Below are positions 1 to 5,264 of a stretch of DNA of 5,624 nt, one piece after another. The translations under genes and the position numbers were made by a program. The notes beneath the pieces are model-generated. The model had not been told where the DNA came from, did not search any database, and saw only the letters and a program-made list of their open reading frames with translations. The DNA is from Candidatus Sulfotelmatobacter sp. (GTDB lineage: Bacteria; Acidobacteriota; Terriglobia; Terriglobales; Acidobacteriaceae), in assembly GCA_030037575.1 (NCBI GenBank), contig JASHRB010000152.1, forward strand, positions 1-5,624, written 5' to 3'. Numbering within the stretch: the stretch's first letter is position 1; every line of letters starts with the position of its first letter.

Positions 1-834
1 GTCGACCACTTCGTCGGACACGAAGTTTGCGTTGTCGCTTTCGACCTCACAGTGATGCTGGTAATCATAATGGCCGCGATCCTGCACATATGCCGTGAGG
101 GCCCGCGGCAAATCCTCCGGCTTGTATTGGCGAATCAAATCGATTACATGATTCGAAACCAGTGCCGGAAACCAGCGCACGCGTTCTCGCGCCGTTCTTA
201 TATCATCGGAAACCCACACCGGGGCGGCGGACATGACTTCGATCTCTTTAAAATTCCGTCCTGCGGCGCGCGCGCCTTCTTTCACAAAACTCAAACACCA
301 ATCGATGAGTACCGGATCGGCGAATTGCAAAATAATTCCGTCCGCGACTCGGCCCGCCATGCTCAGAACTTTGGGCCCATATCCGGCGATCCACACGGGT
401 GGAGAATTTTGCGCCCACGCGAGACGCGCAGCCTGTCCATCGTGCTGGACTTCTTTGCCGCTCGTGAGTTCGCGGAACACTTTCACAGCCGCTTGCAATT
501 GCGACCAACTCACTGGTTTCTTGCCCAGGACGCGGCGCGAGCTATCGCCGCGCCCAATGCCCAATTGCATGCGTCCATGAGAAATCAGATTGAGCGTCGC
601 GAACAGGCTGGCCGTAACCGTAAGGTCGCGGGTTGCAGGGTTGGTAACGCAGGTTCCCAGCCGCATGCGCTTGGTGTTCGTTGCCATCAGGGTGAGCAGA
701 GGGTAGGGATCCATCCATAAAACGTGTGAATCAAACATCCAGCCGTATTCAAATCCTGCAGCTTCGGCCTGCCGGGTGAGGGCGACGATCCGTTCGACCG
801 TCATATCAGGTTTAAAGGTGATGCCGAATTGCAT
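1..834 (-). CDS. LLM-class (luciferase-like) oxidoreductase, TIGR03842/F420-type, C-terminus off the window
   Basis: Reading the minus strand from ATG at 834 gives 278 codons without a stop, in frame to base 1, so the gene is cut by the left edge. The N-terminus MQFGITFKPD, then GWMFDSHVLW (residues 31-40), DPYPLLTL (42-49), the VTNPATRD stretch (63-70), LGIGRGDSS (91-99) and PVWIAGYGPK (146-155) fit the TIM-barrel bacterial luciferase/Mer superfamily. They match what I recall of TIGR03842, a family annotated as F420-dependent but without a proven reaction. By inference it is a cytosolic flavin- or F420-using oxidoreductase. Relatives run to roughly 330 residues, so about 50 are missing; the visible end, SDEVVD, lies just before the usual C-terminal section. 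A weak AGGT lies 6 nt before the ATG. It diverges from hydA, pointing to a shared catabolic role. Family assignment is confident; cofactor and substrate are not shown by the sequence. Confidence 0.88.
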   Translation of the reverse strand, partial: MQFGITFKPDMTVERIVALTRQAEAAGFEYGWMFDSHVLWMDPYPLLTLMATNTKRMRLGTCVTNPATRDLTVTASLFATLNLISHGRMQLGIGRGDSSRRVLGKKPVSWSQLQAAVKVFRELTSGKEVQHDGQAARLAWAQNSPPVWIAGYGPKVLSMAGRVADGIILQFADPVLIDWCLSFVKEGARAAGRNFKEIEVMSAAPVWVSDDIRTARERVRWFPALVSNHVIDLIRQYKPEDLPRALTAYVQDRGHYDYQHHCEVESDNANFVSDEVVD

Positions 835-937
835 GGCTGGACCTGCCCGCAGAGCGAGAAGCTACTGAGGAGAGGCAGTGTAGCATAGAATTCCATTTGG
901 AATCTTGTTGCGTGTGCGACTGCGAGACGGGAGGACT
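835..937. promoter_or_regulatory. Divergent intergenic region between the LLM gene and hydA, with a 14-bp dyad
   Basis: This 103-bp gap separates two divergent starts and must hold promoters for both unless transcription comes from further away. At 890-903 lies a perfect dyad, ATTCCA-TT-TGGAAT, with 6-bp arms and a 2-nt centre, the size of a half-turn operator for a dimeric regulator. It lies 34 nt upstream of the hydA ATG. A TAGAAT hexamer at 886-891 could be a -10 element for hydA and would overlap the dyad, but I see no convincing -35 partner. The dyad is directly visible; an operator role is inference. No regulator gene is in the window. Confidence 0.35.
929..934 (+). promoter_or_regulatory. 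Shine-Dalgarno for hydA, decides the start
   Basis: GGGAGG ends 3 nt before the ATG at 938. The frame is open further up to TTG at 905, but the extra 11 residues (Arg-rich, unlike any hydantoinase N-terminus) precede the normal family opening at MGFDTIIRNG. ATG 938 is therefore preferred, although the spacing is short. Confidence 0.6.
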
Positions 938-2335
938 ATGGGATTCGACACGATTATCAGAAACGGCATCGTGGTAACCGCGACCGATACTTACCCAGCC
1001 GACGTAGCCATCGAAAATGGACAAATCGTCGCATTGGGCGCGAATCTTCCCGCACAAAATGCAAGCGCGGTGATCGAGGCGTCGGGCAAATTCGTTCTAC
1101 CGGGAGGAATCGACGTACACACGCATCTTGATATGCCCTTTGGCGGTACGACCAGCGCCGATGATTTCGAAACGGGAACGCGCGCGGCGGCCTTCGGCGG
1201 TACGACTACGCTCATCGATTTTGCGATTCAATACAAAGGACAGCCGCTGCGCCAGGCGTTCGACACGTGGATGAGCAAAGCTGCAAACAGGGCGGTTTGC
1301 GACTATGCGTTTCATTGCATCGTGACCGATGTTTCCGGCGGACAGCTTGCGGAAATGAACGATCTCGTGCGCGAAGGAGTAACCAGCTTCAAATTGTTTA
1401 TGGCCTATCCCGGCGTCTTCATGCTGGACGACGGTAGCATCTTCAAGGCGCTGCAGACCACTTCTAAAAATGGAGGATTGGTTTGCATGCACGCGGAAAA
1501 CGGGAGCGCAATCGATGTCATCGTGCAGCAGGCACTGGCACAAGGGAACAAAGCTCCGAAGTATCACGCGCTTACCCGGCCCACGACTGCGGAAGCGGAA
1601 GCGACGGCGCGAGCGATTGCCCTGGCAGAGATGGCAGACGCGCCTCTCTACATTGTTCACCTCAGCTGCAATGATGCGCTGGAAGAAGTTCGCGAGGCGC
1701 GCGATCGTGGGCTGCCCGTGTATGCCGAGACGTGCCCGCAGTACTTGTATTTATCGATTGACAAGTTCGATGCCCCGGGATTCGAAGGCGCCAAATATGT
1801 TTTTACTCCGCCGCTGCGCGAGAAGTGGCACCAGGAAAAACTGTGGAACGGATTGGCGCGCGATCATCTGCAGGTCGTATCCACCGACCATTGCCCGTTC
1901 TGCTTTAAGGAACAGAAAGAACTGGGCCGTGACGATTTCACAAAGATTCCGAACGGAGGCCCGGGAGTTGAGCATCGCATGAGCTTGATTTTCTCGGGAG
2001 GTGTGGCGGGCGGGCGTTTTAGCGTGAATCGCTTTGTGAAACTGATTTCGACGACGCCGGCAAAATTGTTTGGACTTTATCCTCGCAAGGGAACAATCGC
2101 CGTCGGAAGCGACGCCGACCTTGTGATTTTCGATCCCGAGCGCAAGCACGTGATTAGCGCGAAGACACATCATATGCGTGTGGATTACTCGATGTTTGAA
2201 GGGATTGAAGTCACCGGAATGCCTGATGTCGTGCTCTCGCGAGGAAGAGTGGTAGTCGAGCACGACAAGTTTCTCGGCCGGCCGGGGCAAGGAGAATTTC
2301 TGCGTCGATCAACTTACACGCAGGTGAGCGCCTGA
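938..2335 (+). CDS. hydA: Dihydropyrimidinase / D-hydantoinase
   Basis: The gene encodes 465 residues, the usual length for this family. It is a cytosolic binuclear-zinc amidohydrolase that opens 5,6-dihydrouracil or -thymine (or 5-substituted hydantoins) to N-carbamoyl amino acids, the second step of reductive pyrimidine breakdown. The cyclic-amidohydrolase signature is complete. HTH at 61-63 gives two metal ligands. K152 in SFKLFMAYPG is the lysine carbamylated to bridge the metals, with Y157 as the substrate-contacting Tyr. H185 (MHAENG) and H241 (VHLSC) are further ligands, and D317 (STDHCPF) is the catalytic Asp. N339 in PNGGPG is the usual substrate-binding Asn. T290 in FTPPLREK stands where many D-hydantoinases have Ser. 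The C-terminus carries the small beta-domain typical of urease-like amidohydrolases (GTIAVGSDADLVIFDP, 385-400). No frameshift is seen. Whether the true substrate is dihydropyrimidine, hydantoin or another cyclic imide cannot be told from sequence alone. Confidence 0.95.
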   Translation: MGFDTIIRNGIVVTATDTYPADVAIENGQIVALGANLPAQNASAVIEASGKFVLPGGIDVHTHLDMPFGGTTSADDFETGTRAAAFGGTTTLIDFAIQYKGQPLRQAFDTWMSKAANRAVCDYAFHCIVTDVSGGQLAEMNDLVREGVTSFKLFMAYPGVFMLDDGSIFKALQTTSKNGGLVCMHAENGSAIDVIVQQALAQGNKAPKYHALTRPTTAEAEATARAIALAEMADAPLYIVHLSCNDALEEVREARDRGLPVYAETCPQYLYLSIDKFDAPGFEGAKYVFTPPLREKWHQEKLWNGLARDHLQVVSTDHCPFCFKEQKELGRDDFTKIPNGGPGVEHRMSLIFSGGVAGGRFSVNRFVKLISTTPAKLFGLYPRKGTIAVGSDADLVIFDPERKHVISAKTHHMRVDYSMFEGIEVTGMPDVVLSRGRVVVEHDKFLGRPGQGEFLRRSTYTQVSA

Positions 2336-2628
2336 GCGGTGACAGAAATTGTCTCGGTCAACTTTCAGTCTGCCACGATTCGGCCAACCATTTCGTAATA
2401 GAATTGTGATTGCATTGCAGCCGTGACATGCCGATTCTTACGCACATCCTGCGATGGATGTAAGCATCGGATTGGCACAGGTCGCGAGAGAACGAGGCGG
2501 CCAATGCCTGGAATAACCGGCGCTGGACAGTAAAAGAACTGACTCCATGTGAGCCACCGGAGTACGCTCGGTTCAGCGACGGCCAGTGCTCGGCGGAACC
2601 AGGATTGAAGAACCAGGATTGAAGAACA
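2336..2628. other. Non-coding stretch between hydA and the VOC gene
   Basis: This 293-bp stretch has no frame I recognise as a gene. The 100-codon minus-strand frame (2358-2660) runs into the VOC gene and shows no domain. There is no clear intrinsic terminator after hydA. A small hairpin, ACATCC (2444-2449) / GGATGT (2456-2461) with a 6-nt loop, has no T-run. The right end holds a 14-bp tandem duplication, listed separately. Confidence 0.5.
2596..2623. repeat. 14-bp perfect tandem duplication upstream of the VOC start
   Basis: GAACCAGGATTGAA occurs at 2596-2609 and again, back to back, at 2610-2623, followed by a third partial GAAC. It ends 5 nt before the ATG at 2629. The AGGA inside the second copy (2615-2618) is 10 nt from that ATG, so the duplication doubles the only ribosome-binding-like element in front of the gene. 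It looks like a slippage or duplication event. Confidence 0.9.
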
Positions 2629-3025
2629 ATGATGCCCACCTTTGGCGCTCCAATGATCAATCTCTATTCGCGCGATCTTTCTCGGGCGGCGGCGTTTGAT
2701 TCGGGACTCGGCTTTGTTCAGCGCTTTCGCACTCCAGAGTCCGGCGAACCGGTCCATAATTGAGCTCACATTAGATGGTTTCACACTCGGAGTCGCCACC
2801 CTGGAAGCAGCGAAGGAGCACCATAGCCTTCAACCGGAAGGAGAAGGGCGCTGGGTCGAAATCGTGCTTTGGACCGAGGACACGGACGCCGCAGTGAAAA
2901 CCTTGGTCGCCAGGGGTGCACGTCTTCTCTCTCCTCCTCACGATTTTCTCGATGGCAAGCTGCGGGCCGCCTGGATTGCCGATCCGGATGGCAATCCCAT
3001 CCAACTTGTTCAAGAGAGACCTTGA
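2629..3025 (+). pseudogene. VOC-superfamily (glyoxalase/bleomycin resistance fold) protein, split by a +1 frameshift
   Basis: The first frame, from ATG 2629 (a second ATG is at 2632), reads as a VOC N-terminus (MINLYSRDLSRAAAF, residues 9-23) and hits TGA at 2761-2763 right after PVH. Removing one A from the AA at 2758-2759 joins it to IELTLDGFTL and on to TGA 3023-3025. The joined product is 131 residues, a normal size for this family. It ends in the classic second beta-alpha-beta-beta-beta motif: WVEIVLW, an ARGARLLSPP helix-turn, and IADPDGNPIQLVQ. The family binds metal or small ligands in a paired-module cavity. H43 and E45 are candidate ligands, while the C-terminal position usually Glu is Gln in PIQLV, so glyoxalase I chemistry is unlikely. 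D24 replaces the common Tyr of AFYxxLGF. Function beyond the fold is unknown. Read literally, only a 44-residue fragment or an unsupported internal start at 2696 would be made. Sequencing error is the main alternative to real inactivation. Confidence 0.82.
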
Positions 3026-3235
3026 AACGATCACGCTGTTTAGTGGCTCGGCGCGGGCGGCAAAGTCCCAGACTCGTCAGGAGCCATTTCGCGGCTCGTC
3101 TGCGTGCCAACAGCAAGTTGCATTCTGCTCATCCGTCTGCGTTGGTGACAGTGGCCGCCGACCATTCACAACCGGATGTTGTTTCAGGCATCGGTTCCCT
3201 ACCTACTTCACTGCCGGTTAACTGATGCTTACTGA
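3026..3235. other. Gap before the antitoxin remnant; possible decayed antitoxin N-terminus
   Basis: No intact gene is present. A plus frame readable from GTG 3145 (VTVAADHSQPDVVSGIG...) to TGA 3223-3225, and a short frame from ATG 3225 (MLTEWVGMVPGRT, then stops), lie directly before the antitoxin fragment in different frames. They may be pieces of its N-terminal part. This is a guess from position and protein-like composition; no helix-turn-helix motif could be confirmed. Confidence 0.3.
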
Positions 3236-3474
3236 ATGGGTTGGGATGGTGCCGGGTCGTACTTGATGATTGGGATCTTCAAAGCCCTCAACATTCTGTT
3301 CCGCAAGAAAGTCGCGGACCAGTGGATACGACGTTCCCAATATGAACCCTACGTTCAAGGGAGCGTCACCGTTGGACGTAATCCTTCGAACGGGGATGCC
3401 CGCTATGGATGAAAACTCGCCGTCTGCTCGACGGCAGGAGGGGAGGGGTAAATGCCGCCCACAGCATGGGTTAA
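3236..3474 (+). pseudogene. ParS/DUF2384-type antitoxin C-terminal region (RES-partner), frameshifted
   Basis: Three adjoining plus frames give one continuous ParS/MbcA-like C-terminal domain once single bases are removed. Frame one, from ATG 3236, reads IFKALNILFRKKVADQWIRR. Dropping a T at 3334/3335 continues as PNMNPTFKGASPLDVILRTG. Dropping the G at 3408 continues as MKTRRLLDGRRGG to TAA 3472-3474. The W-IRRPN-x-PTFKGASPLDVI-x-TG pattern is the hallmark of DUF2384 antitoxins, whose C-terminus binds and blocks a RES toxin. The N-terminal DNA-binding half is not recognisable in frame here; parts may lie in 3145-3235. The stop overlaps the toxin start by 23 nt, the usual translationally coupled antitoxin-toxin order. 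In normal systems the complex also represses its own promoter. Read literally it is broken. I am confident about the domain and unsure about the true start and whether the breaks are real. Confidence 0.72.
3436..3443 (+). promoter_or_regulatory. Shine-Dalgarno for the RES toxin
   Basis: AGGAGGGG lies 8 nt before ATG 3452, within the antitoxin's last codons. It is the strongest ribosome binding site in the middle region and fixes the toxin start, showing the toxin was meant to be translated from the antitoxin transcript. Confidence 0.65.
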
Positions 3475-4119
3475 CGAACCGGACACGCATCGGCTCATCC
3501 CTGCTCGATATGCGGAAGGTGGAGTCTCGGCTCTGGCACAACTGACAGATGACGAGGAAATGCAGGAAGGGATTTTTGAGCTGGACAATGCAACAAATGA
3601 TCGTCTGTTAGAAGAATCCGATTTGTTGCCAGGCATAGACGCCAGCGAGCTGGTCTTGGGAATTCCGAGCTGTTGGATCATTAACGCCCGCGTTTTGTCA
3701 TGTCGCGAGCGGGGGTAGCAGATTTTCGAGTGCGGATAGAGGTGCGTGGTATGCGGGCTTCGAGCTTGAGATATCCCAGGCTGAGGTTGCCTACCATAAG
3801 CGTCTCTGGCTCATGGAGATTAACTGGAACCTGAAGGAAGTTGGCGACTACGCGATTTCGCGCTGAGCTTCACGATATCAGAAGCAGCCCTCAACACGCA
3901 GATTGCCTGAATCCATCCGACTACACAGCCTCGCAGGCGCTTGGAGCTGTGCTGCTGGCAGAAGGTTCTGCTGGAATCGTTTACCCCAGCGTTCGTCGTC
4001 CCGGACGGACTTGCATCCTGTGCTTTCGCCCGGTACTGGTTACGAACGTGAGGCTCGGTTCAAGCTTCACCTTGCTTTTTCCCGACCTAACGTATCCACC
4101 GGTGATATCTCCTCGTTAA
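3452..4119 (+). pseudogene. RES-domain toxin (ParT/MbcT-like), broken by two +1 frameshifts
   Basis: Three successive frames make one RES protein of about 221 residues. Frame A (ATG 3452 to 3688) has HRLIPARY (residues 13-20) and a FELDNATNDRL helix. Removing one C from CCC 3687-3689 leads into AAFCHVASGGSRFSSADRG, then WYAGFELEISQAEVAYHK. A second net +1 shift near 3852-3855 leads into FRAELHDI, ASQALGAVLLAEGSAGIVYPSVR and FRPVLV, ending at TAA 4117-4119. R14, R90, Y100 and E111 (repaired numbering) are candidates for the Arg, Tyr and Glu that define the RES active site. The Ser-rich ASQALG and YPSVR stretches match the conserved third block. Characterised RES toxins act on cytosolic NAD+ (phosphorolysis by MbcT) or ADP-ribosylate Prs (ParT). 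The preceding ParS antitoxin supports this identity. Read literally the product stops at residue 88 (TAG 3716-3718), before the active site is complete, so no toxin would form. If the shifts are sequencing errors, it is an intact toxin. Confidence 0.8.
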
Positions 4120-4140
4120 ATGGTAACGCTGCGACACGAG

Positions 4141-4168
4141 TCCCAGCCTCAAGGACAGGAGGCTGGGA
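4141..4168. terminator. Perfect 10-bp GC-rich hairpin downstream of the toxin
   Basis: TCCCAGCCTC (4141-4150) pairs perfectly with GAGGCTGGGA (4159-4168) around an 8-nt loop, 21 nt after the toxin stop. Position suits a transcription terminator, but neither side has a T-run (or an A-run for the reverse strand), so it would be an atypical one. It could instead be an mRNA-stabilising stem or a protein-binding dyad. Confidence 0.4.
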
Positions 4169-4338
4169 GATCGATTGCAACGAAAGCCCCTTGATTCGCG
4201 GTTTCATGCTAATGCCTCAGCGTTTTTTCCCTTCTGCGGCTTCACATAGGCGTTACCTCAGTTACCGCTCCACACGGAGGTCACCTATCTATCGAAATTG
4301 GAGAGCCCCAATATTATGCAGTCCCACGCAGATTGGCC

Positions 4339-4344
4339 AAGGAG
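4339..4344 (+). promoter_or_regulatory. Shine-Dalgarno for the exported protein, decides the start
   Basis: AAGGAG lies 6 nt before ATG 4351, near-ideal spacing. The frame extends up to a TTG at 4333, but that start would place the ribosome site inside the gene, so ATG 4351 is chosen. Confidence 0.8.
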
Positions 4345-4350
4345 AGCTTT

Positions 4351-5238
4351 ATGAACGACCAAGAATTTAATCGGGGCCCCCAAAATAAGCGCGCGTTGGC
4401 CGCCATCGTCGCGACGCTTGCCATTTACGTTTTCGTAATCGTTTCGACCGCAGCGGCGCAAACCCCCTCTACGACCTCCACAACACAAACAAGTGCTTCC
4501 GCCTCAACCACGCAGTCAAGTTCGCCCACTTCGTCATCTTCGCAGGCGATGGCGAAAGACAATGCTCCTAAACTGAAGTTCAACCCAAAACCCTTCGACA
4601 TTACAAAACTGAAACCTGGAGTGCCGGTTGCTTTCGACCTTTGCAACGGCGGCACGCCCCCAGCGCCGACCAGCGATGCGGAGGGACTCCAGATGGATAC
4701 GGCGCTGACGCCGTGCGGCGAACAATCCACCTCCACGCCAAACTTCGTTTCCGGAGGAAACCCACCCTATAGCTTCCAACTCGACTCGGGATCGTTTCCT
4801 CCCTTGGGCATGCACCTTGGGCTGAACGGACTGTTGTACGGCACGCCGGCACCGCCGACACTTAGCGGGTATAAGCCGTTTCGCGTTTGTGCAGTAGATA
4901 TGGGTAGCACTTCGGCATGCAATGACGTTGGGGTTCCGCCGCAGGTGCAGGCGGCTAAAGGCAGCTCGCACACCGGTCTGATCGTTGGCACAGCACTTCT
5001 TGGTGGCGCCGCAGTCGCCGGAATTGTAGCAGCCCGGTCGTTAGCCGATAGCAGCACATCCAGCTCTTCCTCCAGCGGAAGTTGCACGTCGATCGAGAAC
5101 TCGTGCAACAACCTGTCAGCCGAGTGCCTGAACGATAACAACGAATCCGCCTGTGAGCAGATATCCTCGGTCTGCACACAGATGTGCCAGTGCGAAGGTT
5201 TCAGCAGTTTCAACACCGAAACCGGGAGCTGCCAGTAA
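4351..5238 (+). CDS. Exported Ser/Thr-rich protein with putative-Ig (He_PIG-like) domain and Cys-rich tail
   Basis: The gene encodes 295 residues that I do not recognise as a named protein. Residues 14-36 are a hydrophobic segment after NKR, ending STAAAQ, consistent with a Sec signal peptide cut near A36 or an uncleaved anchor. Residues 38-66 are almost all Ser, Thr, Pro and Gln, a flexible linker. Residues about 82-200 contain GGNPPYSFQLDSGSFPPLG, then LNGLLYGTPAPP and a YKPFRVCAVDMGS strand. This is the pattern of the putative-Ig/He_PIG cadherin-like fold of bacterial surface proteins. Residues 208-228 (GLIVGTALLGGAAVAGIVAA) are a Gly/Ala-rich membrane-type segment with GxxxG spacing. A Ser run (235-243) leads to a C-terminal module with eight Cys (245, 252, 259, 268, 275, 279, 281, 294). 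Topology is ambiguous: with two spanning segments the Cys tail would be cytoplasmic, unless the second segment sits in the outer membrane. The next gene starts 26 nt on, so an operon is likely. Function is unknown; a surface or envelope role is inferred. Confidence 0.8.
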   Translation: MNDQEFNRGPQNKRALAAIVATLAIYVFVIVSTAAAQTPSTTSTTQTSASASTTQSSSPTSSSSQAMAKDNAPKLKFNPKPFDITKLKPGVPVAFDLCNGGTPPAPTSDAEGLQMDTALTPCGEQSTSTPNFVSGGNPPYSFQLDSGSFPPLGMHLGLNGLLYGTPAPPTLSGYKPFRVCAVDMGSTSACNDVGVPPQVQAAKGSSHTGLIVGTALLGGAAVAGIVAARSLADSSTSSSSSSGSCTSIENSCNNLSAECLNDNNESACEQISSVCTQMCQCEGFSSFNTETGSCQ

Positions 5239-5253
5239 GTCTTCTGGCTGGTC

Positions 5254-5257
5254 AGGA
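5254..5257 (+). promoter_or_regulatory. Shine-Dalgarno for the CarboxypepD_reg-like protein
   Basis: AGGA lies 7 nt before ATG 5265, within the 26-nt gap after the previous stop. The short gap leaves little room for a promoter, so cotranscription with the upstream gene is likely. Confidence 0.6.
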
Positions 5258-5264
5258 CGAGGCC

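Larger units (their letters stand above)
4120..4350. other. Intergenic region between the toxin and the exported protein gene
   Basis: This 231-bp gap has no recognisable gene. It holds the perfect inverted repeat at 4141-4168 and, close to the next gene, a TATTAT hexamer (4312-4317) about 34 nt upstream of its ATG that could be a -10 box. No matching -35 is obvious at 16-18 nt, so the promoter assignment is weak. Confidence 0.4.

Noticed and set aside
1..6. GTCGAC (SalI site) exactly at the left edge
   Set aside because: It could hint at a cloned fragment end, but it is also in-frame Val-Asp coding sequence of the LLM gene and needs no special explanation.
52..720. Long plus-strand open frame of 222 codons
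   Set aside because: It lies opposite the minus-strand LLM gene, whose protein has clear family motifs; the plus product is Arg/His-rich with no domain.
1097..2290. Minus-strand open frames of 187 and 179 codons and a plus frame of 170 codons at 1470-1982
   Set aside because: All are shadows within hydA, which has full catalytic motifs in its own frame.
2444..2461. Short hairpin ACATCC/GGATGT as hydA terminator
   Set aside because: Only 6 bp, no T-run and over 100 nt after the stop; too weak to call.
2358..2799. Two overlapping minus-strand frames (100 and 144 codons)
   Set aside because: No recognisable domain or ribosome binding site, and they run into the VOC gene on the other strand.
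3270..3545. The plus frame of 91 codons taken as one gene
   Set aside because: Only its middle (PNMNPTFKGASPLDVI) is meaningful; both ends are out-of-frame readings of the antitoxin and toxin.
3452..4119. Programmed +1 frameshifting to make the full toxin
   Set aside because: Two shifts would be needed in one gene and neither site shows a known slippery codon with a stimulating stem; error or decay is simpler.
4767..5216. Minus-strand frame of 149 codons
   Set aside because: It is the complement of the exported protein gene, which has a strong Shine-Dalgarno, signal segment and domain pattern.
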